Shown piece by piece: positions 15,747-24,759 of a DNA stretch of 64,000 nt. Under the pieces are notes generated by a model. The model was given only the letters and a program-made list of their open reading frames with translations. It had not been told where the DNA came from and made no database searches. The DNA is from Lachnospiraceae bacterium UBA7160. GTDB taxonomy: Bacteria; Bacillota; Clostridia; Lachnospirales; Lachnospiraceae. Position 1 is the stretch's first letter, and each line of letters begins with the position of its first letter. The stretch lies in assembly GCA_002491565.1 (NCBI GenBank), contig DKWE01000064.1, positions 1 through 64,000 of the forward strand. Direction: 5' to 3'. Position numbers and translations under genes: made by a program.

Positions 15747-18731
15747 TTACTTGCATGCCAACTCATACTCTACGTGATAATCTCCCGCCTCTGCCACGCA
15801 GATGCCATTCTCGACATGCGCAAACAGCGGATTCGCCTTATCCTGGAAAATCTCCTCCGATGCACCCGGCAGCACAACCTTTGCCCGCCCGCCGAACGGC
15901 ACAGAGAAATCCAGTGCGATATGATTTTTCTCATCGCCGGACAATTCCCACGCGCTGCGGTACACCCCGGTCGCGGAATCATACTGCGCAGCCGCAGACC
16001 CAAGCTCCCGGTTCGGAATCGGCGCAAGCCGCACCTCCCGGAACCCAGGCGCCGTCTCCTCACCGGAGATTCCTGCTACATGGCGGTACATCCACTCCAC
16101 AATGGACCCATACGAGTAATGGTTCAGGCTGTTCATTCCAGTGCTTGAGATACTTCCGTCATCCAGCACGCTGTTCCAGCGCTCCCAGACTGTCGTTGCC
16201 CCTAACAGTACCTCGTGGAGCCAGCCCGGGAATTCCTCATTCAGCAGCAGATGATATGCCAGATCACTCATGCCATTTTCCGTGAGCACATTGCCAAGAA
16301 GCGGCGTGCCGACAAAGCCGGTCTTCAGCTTATTTCCGCATTTTTCAAACAACGCGCGGAGCATCTGGCGGGTCAGCTCCACATTCTCAGACAAATGATA
16401 CTTCAGGGTCAGAATCAATGCCGTCTGTGTCTTGATGCAGCAACGGCCTGTCACGCTGTAATACTCCCGCTTCACCTCTGCGAACTGCTCCGCAGCAAGG
16501 CGCGCATATTCCGCCGCATCCTCTTCATAGCCCAGCACGGTAGCTGCCTTTGACACCAGCTCTGCGCTTGCCGCGTAGTAGACGTTCGCGATAAATTCCT
16601 CATCTGTGCCGCCGAGCACCTCGTCGATCTTTCCGCTCGGATTGTCCAGCGCCAGCCAGTCGCCAAAATGGAAGATGTAGCGCCAGCCGTGATTGTCCCC
16701 GTCCACACGCTTCACATAGTCAACCCAGGCTTTCATGCTCGCATACTGATCCTTCAGAATGCTCTTGTCCCCGTAAAAATTGTACATGGCCCACGGCATA
16801 ATGCAGGCCGCATCGCCCCAGACACAGGCACTCGTGTTTTTCCCCGCAGCAGGTACAACGATCGGTACCATGCCGTCCGCTCCGAGCTGCTCCTGATACA
16901 TATCATACAAATATTTTGCATAGAATGCATAGGCGTCCTGCAGATACAGCGCCGTCGGTGTAAACACCTGCGCGTCACCGGTCCAGCCCATGCGCTCGTC
17001 ACGCTGCGGGCAGTCGGTCGGCACGTCGAGGAAATTGCTCTTCAGGCCCCAGCGCACATTGGAAAGCAGCTGATTCACCAGCGCATGCCCGGTCTGGAGT
17101 GTGCCGGTCTCCGGGATCTCACTGTAGAGCGCCAGCCCGGTGAAATCCTCCTTCGCCAGTTTTGGCATTCCCTCAATTTTCACATAGCGGTAGCCGTACC
17201 AGGTAAAATGCGGGACAATCTCTGTCTCTGTGCCATCGCTGACATAAATATATTCTGATTTCGCAGAGCGCAGATTGTCATTGTAGAAATTGCCGCCCTG
17301 CAGGACTTCTCCGGTCTGCACGCGGACAGTTGCTCCCGCCGGCACATCGTGGATGCGCAGCCGGAAGATGCCTGCAAATTCCTGCCCCATATCCAATACC
17401 AGCTCTCCGGCAGGTGTATGCAGCAGCTCAACCGGAGCGAACGTTTCGTGCACCGTCACCGGCGTACTCATGCGCTCGGTCAGCACCCCGGAGGGAGCGT
17501 CACACAGATACACCGTGTCGGATGCATCGGCACCGCGCATATCTGCATCGCCCGACATTGACCGCATACCAGCGCCGCTCATGCCTGCCTCTCCTGACAT
17601 TGCCTGCTCACTCGCGCCGCTCATGCCTGCCTCTCCTGACATTGCCTGCTCACTCGCGCCGCTCATGCCTGTCTCTCCTGACATTGCCTGCTCACTCGCA
17701 CCGCTTATGCCTGTCTCGCATGACGCTTCCGGCGTGTGCTCTGAGTTTCCAGGCTCCGCCAGCGTATCATCCCGGTGCTCTCCATCGTACAGACTTGAAA
17801 ACGTAATCCGGCTTCGGCGGACCGTCCAGCTCTCGTCCGTTCCGATGACCTCCTCTGTACCATCCGTATACTGCAGGCGCAGCTCCGCGATCAGCCTCCA
17901 CTCATCTCCGTAGCAGCCCTTTTCCTCAAATACATCAAATCCAAACCGGCCCTTATACCAGCCGTTGCCCAGCAGCACGGAGAGAACGCCCGCCCGCTGC
18001 AGCTGCTGCGTCACGTCATACGTCTGATACTGGAGCCATCGATTATAATTGTTGCTGTAAGGCGTGAAATATTCATCACTGATCCGCTCCATGGCGCCGC
18101 CTGCGTACGGCTGCGCGCTTTCGCCAGCTTTTACCCCTGCGCATGACTGTGCGCCCTCAAAGGATTTCACTTGTGCACACGTTTTTGAATTCTCACCAAA
18201 TTTTGCCTCTGCGCATGCCGGGCCTTCACCGGACCTGTTCCCTGCACCCTGCTGCTCATCTTCATCTGCCGTATAATATGCCTCATACAGCCCAAGCCCG
18301 CAGATATACAGCCGCGCAGACGCTACCTCCTTTTTCGGCTCGATCCGCTTTTCCAGATATGGATGGCGCGGATTCACCGAGTCACAGGAAATCCAGCAGC
18401 CTTCCCATTTCTCATCCCGCTTGCCTGTCTCGAACCACTGCACGCCGCTCTCCGCCGTCTCCTGCGCGTCACTCTTTACCGTCACAGTCCAATAGTACCG
18501 GGTGCGCGGTGCAAGCTTCACCGGAAGCTCCCAGCCAAGGCTGTCTGCCTTCATATCAAACCCGGTGTCCAGCAAAATCTGCCGCATCTCCTCATCCGCC
18601 GCCACGACAATCCGCGCGGCCTCCTGGTGCTTTCCTGCGGCCTCCTTTACCTTCCACGAAAACACCGTCCGCTCCATCCGGTACCCCAACGGATTTGTCA
18701 GGTGATTCACCTTTGCGTCATATATCAGCAT
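15747..18731 (-). CDS. GH78 alpha-L-rhamnosidase with repeat insertions
   Basis: The 994-residue product shows N-terminal beta-sandwich domains (TRYYWTVTVKSD, YICGLGLYEAYY, LGNGWYKGRFGF) and an (alpha/alpha)6 barrel with the family signature VPTDCPQRDERMGWTGDAQ holding the catalytic acidic residues (about 570). The C-terminus is a beta domain. Two insertions carry tandem repeats: 12-residue units starting CAEAKF, CAQVKS and CAGVKA at about 157-212, and 14-residue GMSGASEQAMSGEA units at about 330-392. It hydrolyses terminal rhamnose from glycosides. There is no signal peptide. GGAGG lies 9 nt before the ATG. It follows the carboxylesterase gene by 39 nt, so they share an mRNA. Confidence 0.95.
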   Translation of the reverse strand: MLIYDAKVNHLTNPLGYRMERTVFSWKVKEAAGKHQEAARIVVAADEEMRQILLDTGFDMKADSLGWELPVKLAPRTRYYWTVTVKSDAQETAESGVQWFETGKRDEKWEGCWISCDSVNPRHPYLEKRIEPKKEVASARLYICGLGLYEAYYTADEDEQQGAGNRSGEGPACAEAKFGENSKTCAQVKSFEGAQSCAGVKAGESAQPYAGGAMERISDEYFTPYSNNYNRWLQYQTYDVTQQLQRAGVLSVLLGNGWYKGRFGFDVFEEKGCYGDEWRLIAELRLQYTDGTEEVIGTDESWTVRRSRITFSSLYDGEHRDDTLAEPGNSEHTPEASCETGISGASEQAMSGETGMSGASEQAMSGEAGMSGASEQAMSGEAGMSGAGMRSMSGDADMRGADASDTVYLCDAPSGVLTERMSTPVTVHETFAPVELLHTPAGELVLDMGQEFAGIFRLRIHDVPAGATVRVQTGEVLQGGNFYNDNLRSAKSEYIYVSDGTETEIVPHFTWYGYRYVKIEGMPKLAKEDFTGLALYSEIPETGTLQTGHALVNQLLSNVRWGLKSNFLDVPTDCPQRDERMGWTGDAQVFTPTALYLQDAYAFYAKYLYDMYQEQLGADGMVPIVVPAAGKNTSACVWGDAACIMPWAMYNFYGDKSILKDQYASMKAWVDYVKRVDGDNHGWRYIFHFGDWLALDNPSGKIDEVLGGTDEEFIANVYYAASAELVSKAATVLGYEEDAAEYARLAAEQFAEVKREYYSVTGRCCIKTQTALILTLKYHLSENVELTRQMLRALFEKCGNKLKTGFVGTPLLGNVLTENGMSDLAYHLLLNEEFPGWLHEVLLGATTVWERWNSVLDDGSISSTGMNSLNHYSYGSIVEWMYRHVAGISGEETAPGFREVRLAPIPNRELGSAAAQYDSATGVYRSAWELSGDEKNHIALDFSVPFGGRAKVVLPGASEEIFQDKANPLFAHVENGICVAEAGDYHVEYELACK
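17555..17740 (-). repeat. 42-bp coding tandem repeat in the rhamnosidase gene
   Basis: About four units of 42 bp are nearly identical (ATGCCTGCCTCTCCTGACAT followed by TGCCTGCTCACTCGCGCCGCTC on the plus strand). They encode GMSGASEQAMSGEA-type repeats and decay at both ends. The high identity implies recent expansion. Confidence 0.95.
18095..18262 (-). repeat. 36-bp coding tandem repeat in the N-terminal part of the rhamnosidase
   Basis: Units of 12 residues CAEAKFGENSKT, CAQVKSFEGAQS and CAGVKAGESAQP, plus a decayed fourth, are inserted in a solvent-exposed loop between YYTADED and the RISDEYF strand. Confidence 0.85.
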
Positions 18732-18770
18732 TTCTTTACTCCTCCAATTGCAGTTCTAATGGTCCCTGCC

Positions 18771-20441
18771 TCAGTGCTGTATCTCCCCGTGCATCAGTTC
18801 CTCCGGCACTGGCAGTCCTTCCAGCAGCGCAACCAGCTCATGATCTACATTGTGACGCACTTCGCAGGTCTCATCGAGAATCATCACAGCCTCGTCCCCG
18901 GCACTGCAGGCGGGCCATGTCACGCCCTCGATTTCCGGCTTCCCGGTCCGCGCGAACTGAATCCATGCGCCAAAGATGTTCTCCTGCAGCTGTTCTGTCT
19001 TCTCATCCTTATTGCAGACAGGCACCTTGTCAATGTTGTGGAAGACAAACGGAATCTCCGAACAGTGCCACGCAATCTTCCCGTCGTGCAATGGGAAGGT
19101 ATACGTAAACTGATACGAGTACGTCTGAGAGGACGGCGTCTTCGCGCGCTCCTCGATGAACCGGATCGTCGGTGCACGAAACAGCGTGTCCACCGCCAGA
19201 GCCTCCACCGGAAGCTTGTCCGGATATGCCTGCACGAACAGCTCCTTCACACGTTCCGCCGCTTCTCCGTACCGCTTCTGCAGAAGTGCATCCGTCTGCG
19301 CAGCAGTCAGGTCCTGCTTGCCCGGAATCGGCGGCCAAAAATCAAATTCGCCCAGCACCGTGCCGATCAGCAGCGGAATCTCCTTTGCGTGCGCACGGAA
19401 CCCATGACGCACCGGATTCCCGGCGTACAGCTCTCCCATATGCGGCGAGCCTCCGACATAGCCTCCCTGCGCCTGAACAGCCGGAGCCGCCTGATTATAC
19501 AGCTCCGCGAGCTTTGCATATGGCAGTGTCTCCAGTATCTTCACATCCGGCACCGCACTGCCGGATTGTCCCGATGTTTCTGCGTTCTTCTTTTTCGTGT
19601 TTTGCCCTGCGGTATCCATCCCTTCTGCATCATCAAGCCCTTGTTTCTTCTCTTCCTGCACAGCCGCTGCCGCTTCCCCGGAATTTTTCAGCAGCTTCAG
19701 CATCTGCTCTACGATCTGCGTACCATCCTGGCCTTCTACGTCATCCATCATGCCGTACACGCCGCTCTGGATGATTCCCTTGTGGAACAGCCCGTCCGCC
19801 TCCGCCATCTGCATCAGCGTCCAGACCTTCGCGCCGCCGCCGGACTGTCCAAAGATAGTCACATTGTCCGGATCTCCGCCGAAGCCGGCAATATTCTCCT
19901 GCACCCATTGAAGCGCCGCTATCATATCCAGATTGCCGACATTCGCAGAGTCCTTATATTCCTCACCGAACGGCGACAGATCCAGATAGCCCAGCACATT
20001 CAGCCGGTGGTTCAGCGATACGACCACGACATCCCCGTACCGGCTCATATTTTCTCCGTCATATGCCAGCTGCTCAATCGAGGATCCCGCGAAAAATCCG
20101 CCCCCGTGCAGCCACACCATGACCGGCTTCTTCGCTTCCCGGTCGATGCTCTGCGTCCAGATATTCAGATACTGGCAGTGTTCATCCATCGGCCAGTACA
20201 TATGCGGCACCATCAACTCGCCGCCCGGCGTGTCCTGCTGCAGCAGCGGGCAGACCATCCCGTAGGACTGCGCATCCTTCACGCCCTCCCACGGCTCCAC
20301 CTTTTCCGGTCTGCGGAACCGCTTCGCATCCGCATATTTGATTCCCTTAAAAATAAACGTCCCGTTCCAGACATATCCCCGCAGCTTGCCGGCTTCCGTC
20401 TGCACGACCGGATAGTCCTTCCTGCATACAAAACTGTTCAT
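18771..20441 (-). CDS. type-B carboxylesterase
   Basis: This 556-residue alpha/beta hydrolase of the carboxylesterase/lipase family has the oxyanion loop VWLHGGGFFAG, nucleophile elbow TIFGQSGGGAK (Ser near 197), acid in LGEFDFW and a histidine in the FHNIDKVP region. No signal peptide. A hydrophilic low-complexity insert (about 250-294, rich in K, E, G, Q and T) interrupts the cap region. It follows GGAGGGGG by 7 nt. It probably removes acyl groups (acetyl, feruloyl) from imported plant glycosides; the ester substrate is not evident. It heads the rhamnosidase gene. Confidence 0.92.
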   Translation of the reverse strand: MNSFVCRKDYPVVQTEAGKLRGYVWNGTFIFKGIKYADAKRFRRPEKVEPWEGVKDAQSYGMVCPLLQQDTPGGELMVPHMYWPMDEHCQYLNIWTQSIDREAKKPVMVWLHGGGFFAGSSIEQLAYDGENMSRYGDVVVVSLNHRLNVLGYLDLSPFGEEYKDSANVGNLDMIAALQWVQENIAGFGGDPDNVTIFGQSGGGAKVWTLMQMAEADGLFHKGIIQSGVYGMMDDVEGQDGTQIVEQMLKLLKNSGEAAAAVQEEKKQGLDDAEGMDTAGQNTKKKNAETSGQSGSAVPDVKILETLPYAKLAELYNQAAPAVQAQGGYVGGSPHMGELYAGNPVRHGFRAHAKEIPLLIGTVLGEFDFWPPIPGKQDLTAAQTDALLQKRYGEAAERVKELFVQAYPDKLPVEALAVDTLFRAPTIRFIEERAKTPSSQTYSYQFTYTFPLHDGKIAWHCSEIPFVFHNIDKVPVCNKDEKTEQLQENIFGAWIQFARTGKPEIEGVTWPACSAGDEAVMILDETCEVRHNVDHELVALLEGLPVPEELMHGEIQH

Positions 20442-20572
20442 GTAAAATCCCCCTCCAGTCTATTTCCTGATCCTATCCCTATATCCACAATAACATAGCA
20501 ACATACGGAACCAGCAGATATTCTCTCAGCACCGGATGAAATGCTCCTTGCCAGTGTGCTCCCGCATTCCCA

Positions 20573-20674
20573 GAAGAGTGTTGCAAAACGCAATTAAACC
20601 GCAAATTCAGGCACTTAACCAATTGGCCATATCCCATAGCTTGTAGGTTTCGGCAGTTTTGCAGCACCCTCTTC
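20573..20674. repeat. 102-bp dispersed inverted-repeat element, copy B
   Basis: Ends GAAGAGTGTTGCAAAAC and GTTTTGCAGCACCCTCTTC are complementary with a few mismatches, and the interior aligns with copies A and C. It lies just after the amidohydrolase stop codon and 130 nt upstream of the carboxylesterase start. Confidence 0.85.
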
Positions 20675-20713
20675 GCCAATCACTCCGTCAGATATGTTAC
20701 ACGGACACTCCTG

Positions 20714-21877
20714 TCATGCCTGATAGCAGACCTTCCCCTCAATCACCGTATAAAGAATCTGCGTATCGGAGATCATCGGATTGCCGTCCGCGATCACAAC
20801 ATCGCCGTCCTTGCCCACTTCCAGGGAGCCAACCCGGTCCTCCACGCCAAGATGCTTCGCCGGATTGATCGTGATCGCCTGCAGCGCCGCAAATTCATCC
20901 ATGCCGCTCTTCACTGCCAGCCCCGCACACAGCGGAAGATACTGCTGCGGAATCACCGGAGAGTCTGTGATAATCGAAACACGGCACCCAGCCTTTGCCA
21001 GCACGCCCGGCGTCTGAAAACTCTTATTTTTCAGCTCAATCTTCGTCGCATGTCCGAAGCTCGGCCCAACACATACCGGATAGCCCTCCGCCGCCAGCTC
21101 ATCCGCGATCAGAGAGCCGTCCGTGCAGTGCTCCAGTGTCAGCTTCACGCCAAACTCCTTCGCGATCCGGATCGCAGTAAAGATATCATTTGCCTGATGC
21201 GCATGCGCCTTCAACGGGATCTCGCCATCCAGCACCGGGATCAGCGCTTCCAGCTTCGCATTGTACTTCGGGCGGTCCTTCGCCGTCTTTGCCTCTGCAA
21301 GCTGTGCCCGGTACTCCTGCGCCTCCCGCAGCGTCACACGCAGCTTCGCAGCGGTCGACATCCGGGAATAGTTATTCTTGTCGCGATAGCAGCGCTTCGG
21401 GTTCTCGCCAAACGCACACTTCATCGCCACCGGGAACTTCACGATCATGTCGTCCACGCGCTTACCATCGGTCTTGAGCGCTGCAAACATTCCGCCAAGT
21501 ACATTCGCGCTGCCTGGGCCGGTGCCTACACAGGTCACTCCGCCCTCGCGCGCCAGCGCAAACGTCTCATCCTGCGGATTCACCGCATCGATCACACGCA
21601 GCTCCGGAGTCAGGATCTCCGTCATCTCATTGCAGTCGTCCCCCTCAAAGCCCATCGCATATCCGTCCACGCCGATATGGCAGTGCGCTTCTACAAATCC
21701 CGGATAGACCTGCTTCCCGGAGGCATCGATCACTTCCAGCTCCCCGTCCGTATCCGGTACAGAGATGCCCGGTGCAATCTGCGCAATCTTCCCGTCCGCG
21801 ACCAGGATATCCGCCTGGTACGCTTCCTCATGGATCGCATCGTGAATCCATCCATTCTGAATCAGTAATTTCCTCAT
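20714..21877 (-). CDS. amidohydrolase family protein (imidazolonepropionase-like)
   Basis: This 387-residue metal-dependent hydrolase has the N-terminal small beta domain (QADILVADGKIAQI), the HxH metal motif GFVEAHCHIG, further metal ligands in LKAHAHQ and LEHCTDG, and the catalytic Asp in ITDSPV. The C-terminus (NPAKHLGVEDRVGSLEVGKDGDVVI) is typical of the family. The substrate cannot be assigned. ATG at 21877 follows GGAGG with 9 nt; a GTG directly upstream is possible. It has its own promoter (21953-21981). Confidence 0.92.
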   Translation of the reverse strand: MRKLLIQNGWIHDAIHEEAYQADILVADGKIAQIAPGISVPDTDGELEVIDASGKQVYPGFVEAHCHIGVDGYAMGFEGDDCNEMTEILTPELRVIDAVNPQDETFALAREGGVTCVGTGPGSANVLGGMFAALKTDGKRVDDMIVKFPVAMKCAFGENPKRCYRDKNNYSRMSTAAKLRVTLREAQEYRAQLAEAKTAKDRPKYNAKLEALIPVLDGEIPLKAHAHQANDIFTAIRIAKEFGVKLTLEHCTDGSLIADELAAEGYPVCVGPSFGHATKIELKNKSFQTPGVLAKAGCRVSIITDSPVIPQQYLPLCAGLAVKSGMDEFAALQAITINPAKHLGVEDRVGSLEVGKDGDVVIADGNPMISDTQILYTVIEGKVCYQA

Positions 21878-21952
21878 CACAAACTTCCTCCTCTGTCGTA
21901 ATATGATAAAATCAGCCCTTTTGTGTGTCTTTACCGTTCAGGCTTTATTACA

Positions 21953-21981
21953 ATTATACTGATTGCCCACGGCACATGCAA
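21953..21981 (-). promoter_or_regulatory. sigma-A promoter of the amidohydrolase gene
   Basis: TTGCAT (-35, 21976-21981), 17 bp spacer, then TATAAT (-10, 21953-21958), about 75 nt upstream of the start codon. Confidence 0.75.
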
Positions 21982-22006
21982 GCAAATAATCACGTTTCAA
22001 ACAAAT

Positions 22007-22105
22007 AGAGAGTGTTACAAAACACAGTTAAGATGCAGGCTCTGGCGCTGACCGGTTGACGGTTTCCCAAAGCTTACGACTTTCTGCAGTTTTGCAACAC
22101 CCTCT
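22007..22105. repeat. 99-bp dispersed inverted-repeat element, copy C
   Basis: Ends AGAGAGTGTTACAAAAC and GTTTTGCAACACCCTCT frame an interior related to copies A and B. It sits between the 3' end of the XRE regulator gene and the amidohydrolase promoter. The rest of 21878-22227 contains only that promoter. Confidence 0.85.
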
Positions 22106-22227
22106 TGTTTTGTTGTCTGGAGCCTTACCGCTAATCCGGATAAACCGGTACTCCAAGCTTGCCATTCTGCGCAGGATTTCGTCTGTAAGTGTCTAATTGA
22201 ATTCGTATCGCTCCAACATATAGAAAA

Positions 22228-22902
22228 CTACTCACACGCAATATACACATCCATGCTCTCCCCATCTGTCTCAAAGCATGGAATCAAATCCTTCTCCTTC
22301 CATTTGTGCTCCAGCCCATTCAGCCGCATATACTCCATCAGCGTCTTGTAGGCATTCGGGATCGTTACAAATGGATTGGAAAACGGATCCTCAATGTGTA
22401 TCGCCGCGTATTTATGAGCCTTCTGCTCATGGATTTCCAGGTTCGGCGGGGTAAGCCCTTCCGGCAGGATCCACGCCGCCGCATAGCCGTGCATATTGTA
22501 CACATTGATCTGTTCCTGCGACAGACACGGAAAATCCCAACCGATAATCCTGGGGTTCTCCACTCCATTTTGGCGGGCATATTTCATTACCCGGTCAATG
22601 CTGTCTCCCTCCGGATCAGAGCTGACCACGATGTGCGTGACGTAACGAAAGGCAGGAACCAGCTCTACCCGCAGGTTCGAATACGCGCCGTCACACGCGT
22701 TCATTTCCTCCCGAAACAGATTGTCCAATGTGCAGCTGAACAGCCTGCACAGCTCAATCGCTTTCTCGATCTCCGGCTGAGCCGCATCCAGCTCCCATTT
22801 CGAAATCGTCTGACGGCTCACGTTTAGCTTTTCTGCAAGTGTTTCCTGTGTCATATCCCCGCTCAGGCGGCGCAGATACTGTAGATTTTTTCCGAAACTC
22901 AT
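22228..22902 (-). CDS. XRE-family regulator with a GyrI-like effector-binding domain
   Basis: The N-terminal 65 residues form a Cro/CI-type helix-turn-helix (MTQETLAEKLNVSRQTISKWE). The remaining 150 residues look like an AraC-type GyrI-like effector/small-molecule binding domain (AAWILPEGLTPPNLEIHEQKAHKYAAIHIEDPFSNPF, ending CFETDGESMDVYI). Such proteins sense drugs or small cations in MerR and AraC relatives; here the DNA-binding part is XRE, a less usual pairing. Ribosome site AAAGGA. Its own promoter lies at 22924-22952. Targets are unknown. Confidence 0.88.
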   Translation of the reverse strand: MSFGKNLQYLRRLSGDMTQETLAEKLNVSRQTISKWELDAAQPEIEKAIELCRLFSCTLDNLFREEMNACDGAYSNLRVELVPAFRYVTHIVVSSDPEGDSIDRVMKYARQNGVENPRIIGWDFPCLSQEQINVYNMHGYAAAWILPEGLTPPNLEIHEQKAHKYAAIHIEDPFSNPFVTIPNAYKTLMEYMRLNGLEHKWKEKDLIPCFETDGESMDVYIACE

Positions 22903-22923
22903 AGCAATACATCCTTTCTGCTG

Positions 22924-22952
22924 TGTATAGTATCAATACAATCACAGTTCAA
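22924..22952 (-). promoter_or_regulatory. promoter of the XRE regulator gene
   Basis: TTGAAC (22947-22952), a 17-bp spacer and TATACA (22924-22929), 22 nt before the start codon, giving a very short leader. Confidence 0.55.
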
Positions 22953-23184
22953 CCGCAGACAGGAACTGTATAGCAGTGGATAGAAACTGTGAAAAATTCG
23001 ATCGCTTTCTGCGTGAAAACAGCGAACTATTGCAGGAAGGAATTGTTCACAGCCCCGTGTCTGCGGCTTGCATGGCGCCCTGCCTGAACCGTAACTCGAT
23101 ATACAGAGTATAACATCCAGCCATAAAATCTGACACCACCCATGGTACGCGATTTCCTTTTTTAGCGCAACTGCAGGTTGCCAA

Positions 23185-23337
23185 TCATTTACAGGTATCT
23201 ACCGGAAACTGCACCACAATCGACAGCCTCCCATCCGCATATCCAGCTTCAATCCGGCCTCCCGTGCGCTCGGTCAGTTGTTTCGCGATAGAAAGCCCCA
23301 GATCACGTTTTCCTGTCCTTCCCTCAAAACAGCAGCA
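23185..23337 (-). pseudogene. C-terminal remnant of a sensor histidine kinase
   Basis: In one frame, ending at a stop, the reverse strand reads GKRDLGLSIAKQLTERTGG followed by RIEAGYADGRLSIVVQFP. This is the G2 box and final strands of a histidine-kinase ATPase domain. A stop codon lies directly upstream in frame and no start, H-box or N-box is present, so only about 50 codons survive. It fills most of the otherwise geneless 22.95-23.37 kb stretch. Confidence 0.75.
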
Positions 23338-23372
23338 ACTTCAAAATACGTGTTGCATAATAATTCTTAACG

Positions 23373-24446
23373 CTATACAGATTTTTCTTCTCTGCACAGA
23401 CATAACGCCAGCAGCGCCGCTGTCACCGCGCCGCTCAGCTTTCCGCCCAGCAAGGCGCCCAGCATTTCCGGCTCTGTACTGATCGTGAACCCTATATGAG
23501 CAGCCAGAAGACTCGCTCCGCTCACCAGAAAGGCGGCATTGACCACCTTGCCCCGCTCATCCATATCCTGATACATCGTAATTGCCGGAATCGCACTGAC
23601 AATCCCTACCAGCATTCCGGTCATACTTTCCGGTTTCATCTGCAGCCGTTTCCCGAGTCTGGCAAACGGCGCTCTCAGCCTGCGCTGCAGAAATTCTGCC
23701 GCGGGAAGGCTTCCCAGCATAACGACACCTATAGAGGAAACAACGCTCATCGCCTCCTCCACAGGCGCCATCCCCTTCACCGGATTCCACCCGCACATCG
23801 ATTCCACCACCGCCAGCACTAATCCAATCGTCACCACCGCACGGATCCCATCTGCAAACATACAAAAGCCCCGGATCATTTTGTCCGGAAACTTCCACAG
23901 ACCAACAAGCAGAGCAAGCGCAAGGACGAATACTGGAAGATTCTGGTGGATGCATGCCAGAAAAGGAATGCCTGCAATCACTCCGCCCACGATCAGTCCC
24001 ACCGGCATCGTGATCAGGCCGATCATGATACCTCTCGCAAAGCAGCCCCGCTCCTCCTTTTTGATCATTCCCATCCCCACAGGAATCGTAAATACAATCG
24101 TACATCCGAAAATCGCCGCCGCCACGATCCCCGCATAGCTCCCGATCAGACGGTCCCCGGCAAGCTCCTGCGCAAGCGGATACCCGCCCATATCGATCGC
24201 CAGCAGGCTGCCAAACATCGCCGGGTCTACTCCTATTGCCTCATAAAATGGAACGACGACTCTGCCCAGCACATCCGCCAAAACAGGGGCAAGGCAGATC
24301 ATTCCTGCCATGGACAACGCCGTAGGACCCAGAAAAAGAAAGCCCTCCTCAAATTTTTCTCCATACCCATGCTTATTGCCCCTGATCCGGTCGATTCCCC
24401 CAGCCACAGCTCCAATCGCCATAATCAGCATCAGTACACGATTCAT
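23373..24446 (-). CDS. eutH: EutH-like ethanolamine permease, orphan
   Basis: This 357-residue polytopic membrane protein has the EutH landmarks GGIDRIRGNKHGYGEKFEEGF, LAIDMGGYPLAQELAGD and FLVSGASLLAAHIGFTISTEPEML. It would mediate ethanolamine uptake. No other eut gene (ammonia lyase, shell proteins, TCS) occurs in the window, so it may supply ethanolamine for another use or be a survivor of a lost cluster. GAGGAG precedes the ATG. Confidence 0.93.
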   Translation of the reverse strand: MNRVLMLIMAIGAVAGGIDRIRGNKHGYGEKFEEGFLFLGPTALSMAGMICLAPVLADVLGRVVVPFYEAIGVDPAMFGSLLAIDMGGYPLAQELAGDRLIGSYAGIVAAAIFGCTIVFTIPVGMGMIKKEERGCFARGIMIGLITMPVGLIVGGVIAGIPFLACIHQNLPVFVLALALLVGLWKFPDKMIRGFCMFADGIRAVVTIGLVLAVVESMCGWNPVKGMAPVEEAMSVVSSIGVVMLGSLPAAEFLQRRLRAPFARLGKRLQMKPESMTGMLVGIVSAIPAITMYQDMDERGKVVNAAFLVSGASLLAAHIGFTISTEPEMLGALLGGKLSGAVTAALLALCLCREEKSV

Positions 24447-24624
24447 AGCCCACTCCTCATAAATACTCTATTTTCTACAGCAAACCTTATCATACGGCCA
24501 GCACTTTACACTGACTTGTTTCCCTGAAAATGCAATTCCATAGGAAGTAATTCTTTCTATACTGCCTTACCATTATTTGCAAAGTAATTCAGCACCGACC
24601 ATGGATTGTAGATTTCCTGGTTTT

Positions 24625-24756
24625 TTATCTTGTTTTCGGGAAAGCCAGGAGCTTTCTCACCCGACCCTCCAGGTGCTTCTCGATGGCCTGCAAATGTTCT
24701 TCCGGCAGGTTGATGCTGGAGTGCCGTTTAAACCGGAACCCGATCATGCGCCGGAG
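24625..24756 (-). pseudogene. decayed coding remnant downstream of the HTH fragment
   Basis: An open stretch ending in a stop reads FKRHSSINLPEEHLQAIEKH then a basic tail. It is in a different frame from the HTH fragment just upstream and has no convincing start. It looks like the end of another small gene or the frameshifted end of the same one. I do not recognise the family. Confidence 0.35.
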
Positions 24757-24759
24757 CAG

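Noticed and set aside
18363..20498. A 711-codon plus-strand frame opposite the rhamnosidase and carboxylesterase.
   Set aside because: It spans two real genes and their intergenic gap, with no ribosome site and a composition typical of antisense frames.
23373..24446. A full ethanolamine utilisation cluster.
   Set aside because: Only the permease is present; no lyase, shell or reactivase gene was seen.
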